Notes: generated by a model not told the origin, from the letters alone. Positions 8,939-18,525 are shown, counted from the stretch's first letter. The stretch: DNA of 54,053 nucleotides from Jiangella anatolica (GCF_003236295.1 NZ_POTW01000038.1:1-54053), one strand, 5' to 3'. Numbers and translations are program-made.

Positions 8939-10069
8939 TCAGCGCGTGGCGGCGCCACGGTCGCGCAGGGCCACGAGGATCGCCGCGTCCGACCGCTGCC
9001 CGGCCAGGTCACCGGCCGCGGTGTCGATCTCCAGCTGCCGCGCGACGACGTCCAGCCGCGCGCCGTCGACCTCGGCCGGCGGGCGGTGGACGAGGGTGAG
9101 GTCGAGCACGGCGGTCGCGGTGTCGACGGCCGCCTGCCGGACGGCGTCCGGGTCGCCGGCCGTCGCGGCCCCCGTCAGCCGGTCGAGCGCGTCGCCCAGT
9201 TCAGCGACCAGTACGGGCGGCGACGCGTCGCCTTCGGGCCGGGAGCGCCAGGCGGCGGCCATCGCGTCCGCCCGGACGGCGGCCGCGGCGGGGTCGTCGA
9301 AGACCCGCGCGGCGCCGTCGGCAAGCTGTTCGAGCAGCAGCGGGACCGGGCCCGGCGCCGCGTCCGTGGGCACGGCGAGGGCGACCTGGACCAGCTCGTC
9401 CGGCGCCTCGGCGCGGAACTCCCCGTACCCGGGCGCGAACACCTTGTGCTCGACGGTGCCGTCCATGAGGTGCTCCTCGGTGGCGACGGCGCCCGGCACC
9501 GGCCCGCGCGGGCCGTCGGCGGTGACGTCGTCATCCTGGATCGTGACCTCCTCGAACACCAGGTCCGGGATGTTCTCCGGCCGGAACACGTCACCCTCGC
9601 GAGGGTCGGCCGGCATGATCAGCCCACCGGGTCCGTCGCGGCCGGCCAGCCAGCTGCCCTCGTGGTCGGCGACCACCCCGTCCTCGTAGTTGTCGACGTC
9701 CTCGCCGAGGTACCAGACCCCGCCGGCGTCGTCCTGCGCGTAGTAGTCCAGCGCGATCTCGACGACGCGGCCGGACCGGTAGGCGACGTACTGCGACACG
9801 ACGGCCTCGATCCGCCGGCCGTTCCAGCTGATCGTCCGCGTCCGCGGCAGCGTGGTCACCTCGACCCGCAGCGGCTCGCCCTCCTCCTGACCCAGCTGGA
9901 TCGTCTGATCGCCGGGTCGCACGGGGAACAGCGGGTTGGTGACGGCGCTCCGGCCGGCGAACGACGGCGTCGCGGTGTCGACCCGCCGCGTGGTCGCGCC
10001 GCCGTCGTCGCCGCAGCCGGCCAGCAGCGCGCCGGCCACGGCGATCGCAAGCCCGGCCGCCGCGCGCAC
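8939..10069 (-). CDS. Putative lipoprotein of unknown function
   Basis: A 376-residue protein. The GTG start at 10069 gives a short signal peptide ending in the lipobox LLAGC (Cys19). The reading frame extends upstream, but that section overlaps the PepSY gene and looks like noise. The mature part contains NPLFPVRPGDQTIQLG and a beta-rich region with VWYLGEDVDNYEDG and HKVFAPGYGEFRAE. I recognise these as common in secreted actinobacterial proteins without known function. The C-terminal third is Ala-rich and helical. It follows the PepSY gene by two bases, so the two are probably co-transcribed and linked to the adjacent two-component system. Confidence 0.82.
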   Translation of the reverse strand: MRAAAGLAIAVAGALLAGCGDDGGATTRRVDTATPSFAGRSAVTNPLFPVRPGDQTIQLGQEEGEPLRVEVTTLPRTRTISWNGRRIEAVVSQYVAYRSGRVVEIALDYYAQDDAGGVWYLGEDVDNYEDGVVADHEGSWLAGRDGPGGLIMPADPREGDVFRPENIPDLVFEEVTIQDDDVTADGPRGPVPGAVATEEHLMDGTVEHKVFAPGYGEFRAEAPDELVQVALAVPTDAAPGPVPLLLEQLADGAARVFDDPAAAAVRADAMAAAWRSRPEGDASPPVLVAELGDALDRLTGAATAGDPDAVRQAAVDTATAVLDLTLVHRPPAEVDGARLDVVARQLEIDTAAGDLAGQRSDAAILVALRDRGAATR

Positions 10070-10071
10070 CG

Positions 10072-10389
10072 TCAGTCCTCGGTGTCGCCGGCGCCGTCGG
10101 ACTCGTCGCCCAGCACGGCGAAGTCCCGGTCGAGGTGGACGTCGACCTGGGTGCCGTCGTCGAGGGTGACCTCGACCTCGTAGTAGCCCTCCTCGTCGCC
10201 GAGCTCGGTCGCGGTGACGGCGCCGCCGCCGGTGTGCTCCAGCGCCGCCGCGGCGGCGCGGTCCAGGGCGTCTCCGGTGATGGGCCGTTCGCCGCCGTCG
10301 TCGTCCCCGCCGGCCGCCGCGCCGATGGTGGCGATCCCTCCGGCCGCCACCAGTGCGGCGGTCCCGATCCATGCCTTTGTGTTCTTCAT
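10072..10389 (-). CDS. Small secreted PepSY-domain protein
   Basis: A 105-residue protein with a signal-like N-terminus (MKNTKAWIGTAALVAAGG). A single PepSY-like domain is indicated by DALDRAAAAALEHTGGGAV and EGYYEVEVTLDDGTQVDVHL and ends in HLDRDFAVLG. PepSY proteins are often found beside histidine kinases and are thought to modulate protease or sensor activity at the cell surface. An alternative ATG lies at 10404. A direct repeat matching one upstream of the response regulator lies 24-41 bases upstream. Confidence 0.85.
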   Translation of the reverse strand: MKNTKAWIGTAALVAAGGIATIGAAAGGDDDGGERPITGDALDRAAAAALEHTGGGAVTATELGDEEGYYEVEVTLDDGTQVDVHLDRDFAVLGDESDGAGDTED

Positions 10390-10412
10390 GGCACGAGCGT
10401 GCATCGGCGGTG

Positions 10413-10430
10413 CTGAACCGGCGCTGAACG
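10413..10430. promoter_or_regulatory. Direct-repeat site upstream of the PepSY/lipoprotein operon
   Basis: CTGAACCGGCGCTGAACG contains two CTGAAC half-sites 11 bases apart. The same arrangement occurs at 12444-12461 before the response regulator gene. Direct repeats of one helical turn are what OmpR/PhoB-type response regulators bind. Confidence 0.6.
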
Positions 10431-10436
10431 CGGCGA

Positions 10437-11741
10437 TCACCCAGCGGGGAGGTGGACGACGAGCCGGGCGCCGCCGCCCGCGCGCTCCGTCACCTCGACC
10501 GTGCCGCCGTGCGCGTGGACCAGCTCGTCGACGATGGCCAGGCCCAGGCCGGCGCCACCGGCGTCGCGGTCGCGGGCCTCGTCGAGGCGGACGAAGCGGC
10601 GCAGGACGCGCTCCCGGTCGGCCGGCGCGATGCCGGGGCCGTCGTCCTCGACGGCCAGGACGGCGGCGCCGTCGCGCGTCGCGGACGACAGGGCGACGAC
10701 GGCGGACGCGTGCCGGGCCGCGTTGTCGCCGAGGTTGCGCAGCACCCGGCGCAGGGCCGCCGCGTCGCCGGTCGCCCGCGCGGCGGCCACGCCGGTCGTG
10801 TCGACGGTGACGCCGGCCGCCCGCAGCCGCACGGCCTCCTCGAGCACGAGGTCGTCGAGGTCGACGGGGTGCGCGGCCAGGCGCAGCAGCTGCTCGTCGG
10901 CGCGGGCCAGCACCAGCAGGTCTTCGACCAGCCGCTGCACCCGCAGGTCCTCGGCCAGCACGGTGGCGGCCAGCTCCGGCACGGTGGTGCGGTCCGGGTG
11001 CGCCAACGCGACCTCGGCGTGCTGGCGGATCGACGCCACCGGCGAGCGCAGCTCGTGCGACGCGTCGGAGACGAACTCGCGCTGCCGGGTCTGCGCCTCC
11101 TCCAGCCGGTCCAGCATCGCGTTCATGGTGCGGGCCAGCCGGGCGATCTCGTCGTCGCCGCGGCCGCCGGGCACGCGCCGGTGCAACTGCGCGGCCGAGA
11201 TCTCGTCCACCTCGGCCCGGACCGCCTCGACCGGCGCCAGCGCCCGGCCGGTCGTCCACCAGGTCGTGACCGCCACCACGGCGAGCAGCGCGGGCAGCCC
11301 GAACCCGAGCAGCCGGGTCACCACGCCGGTCGCCTCGGCGACGTCGTCGGCGGACTGGCCGGCCACGACCGTCCGGTCGCCGGACCGCACCGCGACGGCC
11401 AGCATGTCCTCGCCGTGGACGACGTCCACCCGCGCCGTCTCCCCCGGCCGGACGTCGACGGCGGGCGCGCCGGCCACGTTCGCCGTCGCGGCGACGACCC
11501 GCCGATCACCGTCGAGCACCTGCACGAAGCCGTCGTCGTCGGTGCCGGTCAGCCGCGGATCGGCGGCGTCCACCGACGCGGCCCGCGACTGCGCGGCGTC
11601 GGCCACCTGCTCCAGCAGCGTCGAGCGCATGACGACGACCAGCGCGACGCCGCCCAGCAGCAGTGCCAGCCCGGCGATCAGCACGGCCCCGGCCGTCGTC
11701 CGCAGCCGGACCGAGCCCCGGCGACCGCCCTCAGCCGCCAT
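10437..11741 (-). CDS. Sensor histidine kinase, OmpR-partner type
   Basis: A 434-residue kinase. It has a membrane segment near residues 15-38, an extracytoplasmic sensor of about 105 residues, a second membrane segment near 145-165, a HAMP region, the phospho-acceptor box DASHELRSP (His at about 229), and an ATPase domain with NLGDNAARHA (N box), VEDDGPGIAP and GGAGLGLAIV. Its start codon lies within the last bases of the response regulator gene, so the two are translated together. The signal sensed is unknown; the neighbouring PepSY protein may act on it. Confidence 0.95.
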   Translation of the reverse strand: MAAEGGRRGSVRLRTTAGAVLIAGLALLLGGVALVVVMRSTLLEQVADAAQSRAASVDAADPRLTGTDDDGFVQVLDGDRRVVAATANVAGAPAVDVRPGETARVDVVHGEDMLAVAVRSGDRTVVAGQSADDVAEATGVVTRLLGFGLPALLAVVAVTTWWTTGRALAPVEAVRAEVDEISAAQLHRRVPGGRGDDEIARLARTMNAMLDRLEEAQTRQREFVSDASHELRSPVASIRQHAEVALAHPDRTTVPELAATVLAEDLRVQRLVEDLLVLARADEQLLRLAAHPVDLDDLVLEEAVRLRAAGVTVDTTGVAAARATGDAAALRRVLRNLGDNAARHASAVVALSSATRDGAAVLAVEDDGPGIAPADRERVLRRFVRLDEARDRDAGGAGLGLAIVDELVHAHGGTVEVTERAGGGARLVVHLPAG

Positions 11742-12408
11742 CGGCGGCCATCCGGTAGCCGGCCCCGCGCACCGTCTCGATCCCCCGCCGCCCGAACGGG
11801 CGGTCCAGCTTGGTGCGCAGGTGACCGACGTAGACCTCGACGATGTTCGGGTCGCCGTCGAACGCCTCGTCCCACACGTGCCGCAGGATCTCCGTCTTCG
11901 ACAGCACCTCGCCGCGGCGACGCAACAGGAACTCCAGCACGGAGAACTCGCGCGCGGTCAGCTCCACCTCGTGGTCGCCGCGCCAGGCCCGCCGCGACCC
12001 CGGATCGGCCCGCAGGTCGCCCGCCGCCAGGACCACCGGCCGTTCCCGCAGGTCACGGCGGAGCAGCGCGCGCAGCCGGGCCACCAGCACGTGGTGCGAG
12101 AACGGCTTGGTGAGGTAGTCGTCGGCGCCGGTGTCGAGCGCCTCGACCTCGTCCCACTCGCCGTCCTTCGCGGTGAGCACCAGGATCGGCGTCCACACGC
12201 CCCGCTCGCGCAGCCGGGCGCACACCTGGTAGCCGTTGAGGCCGGGCAGCAGCAGGTCGAGCACGATCGCGTCGTACGGATGCTCGGCCGCCGCCCAGAG
12301 CCCGTCGACGCCGGAGTGGGCGACGTCGACGGCGAACCCCTCGGCCTCGAGGCCGGCCCTGATCCCGGCGGCCAGCCGCCGCTCGTCCTCGACCACCAGG
12401 ACCCGCAT
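11731..12408 (-). CDS. OmpR/PhoB-family response regulator
   Basis: A 225-residue regulator. The receiver domain has the acidic pocket VVEDE, phospho-acceptor Asp51 in AIVLDLLLPG and the KPF lysine in YLTKPFSHH. The C-terminal winged helix has ELTAREFSVLEFLLRRRGEV and VEVYVGHLRTKLD. The ATG at 12408 has a strong GGAGGTGA upstream. It is the first gene of a unit with the kinase. Paired CTGAAC repeats lie upstream of this gene and upstream of the PepSY gene, which suggests autoregulation and control of the PepSY/lipoprotein operon. Confidence 0.95.
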   Translation of the reverse strand: MRVLVVEDERRLAAGIRAGLEAEGFAVDVAHSGVDGLWAAAEHPYDAIVLDLLLPGLNGYQVCARLRERGVWTPILVLTAKDGEWDEVEALDTGADDYLTKPFSHHVLVARLRALLRRDLRERPVVLAAGDLRADPGSRRAWRGDHEVELTAREFSVLEFLLRRRGEVLSKTEILRHVWDEAFDGDPNIVEVYVGHLRTKLDRPFGRRGIETVRGAGYRMAADGG

Positions 12409-12443
12409 CGCCTCACCTCCGGTCCGACCGTGCGGTGGCGCAC

Positions 12444-12461
12444 CTGAACCCCCGCTGAACG
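12444..12461. promoter_or_regulatory. Direct-repeat site in the divergent response-regulator/HupE intergenic region
   Basis: CTGAACCCCCGCTGAACG holds two CTGAAC half-sites 11 bases apart, the same design as 10413-10430. It lies 36 bases upstream of the response regulator start, in the 199-base gap shared with the divergent HupE-like gene. It may therefore affect both directions. Confidence 0.6.
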
Positions 12462-12607
12462 ATCGGTCCCAGTCTCGTCCTTCGAAGGCCAGTCGTCGCC
12501 GGTACGAACCCTCGGCGAACATCGGGCGACGACCATTGCCCGGCCGAACTCCGGCAAACCAGGGTGTTCCCGGCGGAATGCCGGATCCCCTGGACCGGAA
12601 GGTGTGC

Positions 12608-13738
12608 ATGTCGAGCAGTCGGGTGGTGCGCGCGGTCGTGGCCGGGACCGTCGCGGTCCTCGCGCTGCTCGCGGCCGCCGCGCCCGCCCTGGCGCACGTG
12701 CGCACCAGCGACGGCTGGTCGCAGCTGCGCGCCGACGGCGACCACGTCGACTACCGGCTCGGCCTGGAGTACGAGATCCTCGCCCGCGCCATCGGCATGG
12801 GCACCGAGGCGATCGAGGCGCCCGACGACGGCGGCCGCCGGGCCCAGCTCGACGCGCAGCGCGCGCTGATCGAGGACTACCTGCGGGAGCGGATCCTCCT
12901 CCTCGTCGACGAGGTCGAGTGCACCATGAGGCTGACGGGCGCCGACGTCCAGCAGCAGCCGGCCACCGACGCGACCGCCGAGGACATCCCGTACGCCGTC
13001 CTCGACCTGGACTACGACTGCCACGGCGCGACGTCGGGCCGCTACGTCGTCGACTACTCGGTGTTCTCCGGCGCCGGCTCCGACGCCGTCGTCGACGACC
13101 ACACGACCACCGTCGACTACGACCTCGGCGGCGAGCGCGGCCGGGTCGTGCTGGACGGCGGGCAGACGTCGTTCAGCGCCGGCCGGCCATCGTTCGGCGA
13201 CTCCGCGCTGCGCTCGGCCGGGCTCGGCGTGCAGCGCGTGCTGACCGGCGCGGACCACGCGCTGTTCGTCGCCGCGCTGGCCGTCGGCGCGACCGGTCTG
13301 GCACAGCTCGCTCGCGGCGTCGCCGCGTTCGCCGCCGCCGGCAGCGTGGGCCTGCTGGCCGTCGTCGCCGGCTGGGTCGATCCGCCGGAACAGTTGGTCG
13401 GCGCACTGGTCGCGCTGTCGGTGGTCTGGGTCGCCGCGGCGAACGTCGTCGGGCCGGGGTCGCGCCGGCGGCTGCCCGCCGTCGCCGTCGCGGGACTGCT
13501 GCACGGGCTCGCGTTCGCCGGCGAGCTGCGCTTCGGCGACGACCTCGGCTGGGACCTGGTGACGTCGTTCGCCGGCTACGACCTCGGCATCGCGCTCGGC
13601 ACGGCCGCCCTGGCCGCCGGGCTGTACGCAATGGCGTCCGCCGCCCGGCGGCACGCCTGGTTCCCGCTGGCACACGTCGTCGCGGCCGCCGCGACCGTCG
13701 TGACCGGGCTGGCCTGGTTCGTCCATCGGCTGCTGTGA
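12608..13738 (+). CDS. HupE/UreJ-like membrane protein with an N-terminal extracytoplasmic domain
   Basis: A 376-residue protein. A signal peptide (residues 1-30, ending ALAHV) precedes an extracellular beta-rich domain of about 170 residues. Six or seven membrane helices follow. The membrane part opens with LGVQRVLTGADHALFV and continues with GLLHGLAFAGEL, the histidine/aspartate pattern of the HupE/UreJ_2 family, associated with nickel, cobalt or hydrogenase metal supply. No hydrogenase or urease genes are near, so the substrate is open. GGAAGGTG precedes the ATG. It is transcribed divergently from the two-component system and lies 22 bases before the large metallophosphoesterase gene. Confidence 0.8.
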   Translation: MSSSRVVRAVVAGTVAVLALLAAAAPALAHVRTSDGWSQLRADGDHVDYRLGLEYEILARAIGMGTEAIEAPDDGGRRAQLDAQRALIEDYLRERILLLVDEVECTMRLTGADVQQQPATDATAEDIPYAVLDLDYDCHGATSGRYVVDYSVFSGAGSDAVVDDHTTTVDYDLGGERGRVVLDGGQTSFSAGRPSFGDSALRSAGLGVQRVLTGADHALFVAALAVGATGLAQLARGVAAFAAAGSVGLLAVVAGWVDPPEQLVGALVALSVVWVAAANVVGPGSRRRLPAVAVAGLLHGLAFAGELRFGDDLGWDLVTSFAGYDLGIALGTAALAAGLYAMASAARRHAWFPLAHVVAAAATVVTGLAWFVHRLL

Positions 13739-13760
13739 CCCCTCAGTGAATGGAGTCGAC

Positions 13761-16700
13761 GTGAGAACGCTCACCGCCCGCCTCGCCCCGGAGGCGCTCG
13801 GCCGCTACCGCCGCGCCGTCTACGCGGCGCTGGCGCTGCTCACCGCGCTGGCCCTGATCGGCCCGGTCGCGACCGTGGTCGCGGAGACGATCGCCGCCGC
13901 GGCCGCGCCGGTCACCGGCGTGGTGTTCGAGGACCACGACGGCGACGGCACGCAGGACGCCGGCGAGCCCGGCGTCGCGGGCGTCAGCGTGTCCGACGGC
14001 GTCGCGCTGGTCGAGACCGACGCGCAGGGCCGCTACCAGCTGGAGATGGACGTCGACCGGCGGCTCAGCGACATGGTGTTCATCACCCAGCCGACCGGCT
14101 ACGTCGTCGGAGCCGACGAGTTCATGACGCCGCGGTTCTACCGGAACTTCGGCCCGGTGACCGCCGGGCAGGCGCGGACGGCGGACTTCGCGCTGACCCG
14201 CGACCCGGGCAGCCAGGGCTCCACGTTCTCGTTCGCGAACATCGCCGACCCGCACGTCAACCCGCAGTTGCCGGAGCAGATCCACGAGATCAACTCCACC
14301 TCCAACGACATCCCGTTCATCGCCGTCAGCGGTGACCTCACGAACAACGCCACCGACGCGGAGTTCACCACCTACAAGAACGCGACGGCCGGTTCCGAGG
14401 TCCCGGTCTGGCCCGCGGTCGGCAACCACGAGTACTTCTCCGGCGGCGGCACCACGTACGCCGCGCGGATCGACAACTACCGCCGGCACGTCGGCCCCGA
14501 GTGGTACTCGTTCGACTACGGCGACCGGCACTTCCTGGTGCTGGAGAACAACGGCCAGGCGCCGTTCGACGAGCAGCTGAGCTGGATCCGCCGCGACCTC
14601 GAGGCCAATGTCGGCGACAAGGAGCTGATCGTCCTCGCGCACCAGCCGATGAACGTGCCCTTCGGCTCGCCGTCGCAGTACGACCAGTACGGCGACCTGT
14701 TCGACCAGTACGGCGCGGAGCTGATGCTGGTCGGCCACGAGCACTCCAACGACGTCGAGCCGAACAGCGAGTTCGCTCCGTCGGCGAAGCACATCCAGAC
14801 GGTGTCCAGCTCGTACACGATCGACAACGCGCCGCGCGGCTTCCGCTTCATCCACCTGCGCGGCGAGACGTTCGAGAACCCGTTCCGGATGTACGGCGTG
14901 GACCAGGCGCTGACGATCACCAGCCCGGCGCCGGGCAGCGAGGTCGGCGCCGACGGCAACCGCACCGGCTTCCCCGACATCCAGGTCAACGCGTACGACA
15001 CCGCCGACGAGGTGGTCCGGGTCCGGTACCGCATCGACGGCGGCTCGTGGCGCAGCCTGAAGCCGTCCGGCGAGCTGACCTGGCACTCGGAGTTCGTCGG
15101 CCGGGCGCCGGCGCCGGGCCCGCACACCATCGAGGTCGAGGCGGTCGACGAGGGCGGTGAGCGTTGGACCGAGTCGGCCGACTTCACCATGACGACCCAG
15201 CCGCTGGTCGCGCCGGTCGCCGGCGCCGACTGGACCCAGCACCACGGCGACCCGGCCCACTCCGGCGTCGCCGCGGACACGGTCGACCCCGGGCTGGAGC
15301 TGGCCTGGAGCTACCGCACGCCGGGCACGTTCCTCACCGGCTCGCCGACGATCGTCGACGGCGTCGTGTACGCCGGCACCCGCGACGAGAACGGCGACGG
15401 CAACGCCGCGCTGCACGCCGTCGACCTCGCGACCGGTGAGCAGCTGTGGGAGTACGAGGTCCCGTCGTCGGTCGTCGGCACCCCGGCGGTGCTCGGCGAC
15501 ACGGTCTTCGTCGGCACGCTGCGCGCGCAGCTGTTCGCCGTCGACCGGACGACCGGCGAGCTGGTCTGGCAGCGCGACACCGAGGACGCCCCGGACCCGA
15601 ACAACCAGCGCGCCTACGGCTACTACTCCCCCGCCGTCGCCGACGGGAAGGTCTACTGGGCCTACCAGACCCGCTACGGCGCGGCCGCGCAGGGCCTGCT
15701 GGTCGCGCTCGACCCCGACGACGGCAGCCAGCTGTGGGCGTCGCCGCTGGCCGGCGCGACCATGAGCGACGGCACCCCGGCGATCGCGGACGGCCAGGTC
15801 TTCGTCGGCAGCCAGACCGCCGACCAGGTGCTCGCCTTCGACGCCGCGACCGGCGCGCGCCAGTGGCAGTCGTCGGCCGTGCTCGGCGGCTGGCAGGACG
15901 GCATCCCGGCGGCCGCGGACGGCCGGGTCTTCATCGGCTCGAACAACGGCATCATCGCCCGCGACGCCGTGACCGGCCGGGACCTGTGGACCTACCGCAG
16001 CCCGCACGCCTCGCGGGTGTCCAGCGGCGCGACGCCGTCGGCCCCGGCCGTCGCCGGCGAGGTCGTCTACATGGGCTTCCCGAGCGGCGCGGTGACGGCG
16101 CTCAACGCCCGCACCGGTGCTGTGCTGTGGGACCGGCTGCTGCCCGGTGGCACCTACACCGGCGGCGTGCTGTCCTCGCCCGTGCTCAGCGGCGAGACGC
16201 TGTTCGTCGGCGCGAACAACGGCTTCTTCTACGCGCTGGACAGCGTGACCGGGCAGCCGCTGTGGCAGTACGAGATCGGCACCTGGGTCGGCTCCGGCCC
16301 GGCGGTCAGCGGCAACACCGTCGTCGCCGGCGCCTGGGACGGCAACCTCTACGCGTTCACGCCGGGCGGCAAGGCGGCGGCCCGCTGGGCCCGCGTCACC
16401 GGCGTCGTGACGGATTCGGCGACCGGCGCACCGGTGGCCGACGCCCGGGTCGTCGCGACCGGCGGCGGCACGTCGCTGACCACGACGACGGACTCGCAGG
16501 GCCGCTACGTCCTCGGCCTGGCCGCCGGCGACTACACGGTGTCGACGGCGAAGCGGGCGTTCCTGCCGGTCGCCGGCTCGTCCACGTCGGTGACTGTCGG
16601 CGCCACGGGCACCGTCACCGCTGACCTGAAGCTGGCCGAGGTGACCGGCCCGACGGCCGGCGCCGCCACCGTCGCGCCCGACTACGGGTCCGGCAGCCCG

Positions 16701-18476
16701 CGCCCCGACACGGTGGCCGGCGAGACGTACCACTTCACGATGAACGACCGGATCCAGGCGACGATCTCGTCGCGGGCGGCCGCGAACAACCTGCCCGGCA
16801 CGCTCGCAGCGGGCGGCCTCGGCGACCTGTTCCTGCTCGACGGCACCGCGCAGGAGACGCTGGACTGGAGCGAGCTGATGCTGTCGCGGACGGCCGGCGG
16901 GCCCGGCACGCCGGACTGGAACCGTCCGAACGACTGGCTGAACCTCACCGACATCGGGACCGACGGCGACGCCGTTGTCGCCTCCGGGTCGGCGAAGATC
17001 GACAGCAACCTCAAGACGACGCTGCGCTACCGCGCGCTCGGCGACGCGCCCGTCGTCAAGATCACGCTGGAGGTGGAGAACACCGGGGCCACGGACTTCA
17101 CCGGGTACTTCCAGTACCTGCTGGACCCGGACAGCGCGCAGGACGTCGCGTACGTCCCGGGCATCGGGAACGACCCCGGCTACCGCACCTCCGGCTGGAC
17201 CGACAACTTCGCCTACGTCGGCTCCACGACGGTGCGGCCGGTGCCGGCGCACGGCCTGGCCTGGCTCGACGACGAGCCGTACGCCATCAGCGGCTTCGGC
17301 TACGTCACCGGCACCTGGTTCGACGCGAGCGTCGGCGCCGGCGACACGAAGGAGATCAGCTGGTACCACATCACCGACTACCCGGGCGCCGGACACGTCT
17401 CCTCGAACATCGCCGCGTGGGCCGATCAGCTCGACCTGCTCGACGACGAGGTGGCCGACCGGTCCCGCGTGGGCGGCACGGTGACGCAGTCCGACACCGG
17501 CGCCCCGGCCGCGGGCGTGCTGGTCGAGGCGCTGAACGCCGGTGGCACCGTCGTCGGCACGGCCCGGACGGCCGCCAACGGCAGTTACCTGATGGCGCTG
17601 GACCCGGGCGCCTACACGCTGCGTGTGGCGACGCTCGGCTACGCGACGGCATCGGTCCCGGCCGACGTGGTCGCGGGCGGCACGGCGACGGCGAACATCG
17701 CGCTGGCGCCGGTGACCGTCCTGGCCAGCACCGGGAGACAGATCTCCGGCGGCATCGTCGAGGGCGGGCCGCAGGACGTCGTCATGGAGAACAGCACGCT
17801 CGCCGTCACCATCTCCAAGGTCTTCAACGACGGCCAGCTGCCGAACTCCACCGTCGGCAAGCCGATCGACCTCGCCGTCCGCGGCCGGGCCGACCAGCTG
17901 GACTGGCTGAACCTGCCGTACATCGTCGACGAGCAGCCGACCGGCACCGAGGCCTGGCAGCAGACCACCGTCCGTTCCACCGGCGTGGAGATCGTGCAGG
18001 CCACCGGTGACGCGGCGATCGTGCGCACCACCGGCACGTCGTCGGCCCACCCCGACGTCACCGTCGAGACGACGTACACGATCCGCCCCGGCGAGCCGTG
18101 GGTGCGGGCGTCGACGGTGTTCCGCAACACCGGCTCGTCGGATCTGTCGGTCTGGGTCGGCGACGCGATGGACTGGGACGGCGCCGGCCAGCGGCACGGC
18201 GTCGCCGGGCACCCCGTCATCACGACGCCGTACGAGTCGCCCGCGGAGTACGTCCCGGCCGGGCGGTGGATCGGCGGCGCCGGCACCGACCCGCAGACGT
18301 ACGGGCTGATCTACGCCGGTGACGACGAGTTCACCGCGTACGGCAACGGGAACTGGATCATGAGCCGGTTCCCGGTGACGCTGCCCGCGGGCGGGTCGTA
18401 CACGCTGGACCGGCGGATCGTGGCGGCGCCCAACGGCGGCGCGACGAACCCGTTCGCGGTGCTCGACGGGCTCTGA
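13761..18476 (+). CDS. Large secreted metallophosphoesterase / PQQ-like beta-propeller protein
   Basis: A 1571-residue exported protein. It has a membrane/signal segment near residues 20-45, then a SdrD-B-like domain with VFEDHDGDGTQDAGEPGVAG. The calcineurin-like phosphoesterase core has every metal motif: NIADPHVN, AVSGDLTNN, AVGNHEYF, VLAHQPM and LVGHEHSN. After an Ig-like stretch, a PQQ-type beta-propeller spans about residues 490-875, with repeats such as LYAFTPGG and LWQYEIG. Two carboxypeptidase-regulatory-like domains (near 880 and 1235) each precede a similar beta-sandwich domain, so the C-terminal half looks duplicated. I prefer the GTG at 13761 with GGAG five bases upstream; a GTG at 13746 is possible. 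The substrate is unknown, perhaps phosphate esters or cell-wall polymers. Confidence 0.88.
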   Translation: MRTLTARLAPEALGRYRRAVYAALALLTALALIGPVATVVAETIAAAAAPVTGVVFEDHDGDGTQDAGEPGVAGVSVSDGVALVETDAQGRYQLEMDVDRRLSDMVFITQPTGYVVGADEFMTPRFYRNFGPVTAGQARTADFALTRDPGSQGSTFSFANIADPHVNPQLPEQIHEINSTSNDIPFIAVSGDLTNNATDAEFTTYKNATAGSEVPVWPAVGNHEYFSGGGTTYAARIDNYRRHVGPEWYSFDYGDRHFLVLENNGQAPFDEQLSWIRRDLEANVGDKELIVLAHQPMNVPFGSPSQYDQYGDLFDQYGAELMLVGHEHSNDVEPNSEFAPSAKHIQTVSSSYTIDNAPRGFRFIHLRGETFENPFRMYGVDQALTITSPAPGSEVGADGNRTGFPDIQVNAYDTADEVVRVRYRIDGGSWRSLKPSGELTWHSEFVGRAPAPGPHTIEVEAVDEGGERWTESADFTMTTQPLVAPVAGADWTQHHGDPAHSGVAADTVDPGLELAWSYRTPGTFLTGSPTIVDGVVYAGTRDENGDGNAALHAVDLATGEQLWEYEVPSSVVGTPAVLGDTVFVGTLRAQLFAVDRTTGELVWQRDTEDAPDPNNQRAYGYYSPAVADGKVYWAYQTRYGAAAQGLLVALDPDDGSQLWASPLAGATMSDGTPAIADGQVFVGSQTADQVLAFDAATGARQWQSSAVLGGWQDGIPAAADGRVFIGSNNGIIARDAVTGRDLWTYRSPHASRVSSGATPSAPAVAGEVVYMGFPSGAVTALNARTGAVLWDRLLPGGTYTGGVLSSPVLSGETLFVGANNGFFYALDSVTGQPLWQYEIGTWVGSGPAVSGNTVVAGAWDGNLYAFTPGGKAAARWARVTGVVTDSATGAPVADARVVATGGGTSLTTTTDSQGRYVLGLAAGDYTVSTAKRAFLPVAGSSTSVTVGATGTVTADLKLAEVTGPTAGAATVAPDYGSGSPRPDTVAGETYHFTMNDRIQATISSRAAANNLPGTLAAGGLGDLFLLDGTAQETLDWSELMLSRTAGGPGTPDWNRPNDWLNLTDIGTDGDAVVASGSAKIDSNLKTTLRYRALGDAPVVKITLEVENTGATDFTGYFQYLLDPDSAQDVAYVPGIGNDPGYRTSGWTDNFAYVGSTTVRPVPAHGLAWLDDEPYAISGFGYVTGTWFDASVGAGDTKEISWYHITDYPGAGHVSSNIAAWADQLDLLDDEVADRSRVGGTVTQSDTGAPAAGVLVEALNAGGTVVGTARTAANGSYLMALDPGAYTLRVATLGYATASVPADVVAGGTATANIALAPVTVLASTGRQISGGIVEGGPQDVVMENSTLAVTISKVFNDGQLPNSTVGKPIDLAVRGRADQLDWLNLPYIVDEQPTGTEAWQQTTVRSTGVEIVQATGDAAIVRTTGTSSAHPDVTVETTYTIRPGEPWVRASTVFRNTGSSDLSVWVGDAMDWDGAGQRHGVAGHPVITTPYESPAEYVPAGRWIGGAGTDPQTYGLIYAGDDEFTAYGNGNWIMSRFPVTLPAGGSYTLDRRIVAAPNGGATNPFAVLDGL

Positions 18477-18487
18477 TCGTCCCCTCT

Positions 18488-18525
18488 CGTCCCCGTCGCC
18501 CGGCGCCTGCCGGGCGGCGGGGACG
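18488..18525 (+). terminator. Rho-independent-like hairpin after the metallophosphoesterase gene
   Basis: Arms of 17 bases with one G-T wobble surround a 4-base loop, starting 11 bases after the stop codon. A short TTT follows soon after. This isolates the long gene from the surface-protein/sortase pair downstream. Confidence 0.75.
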
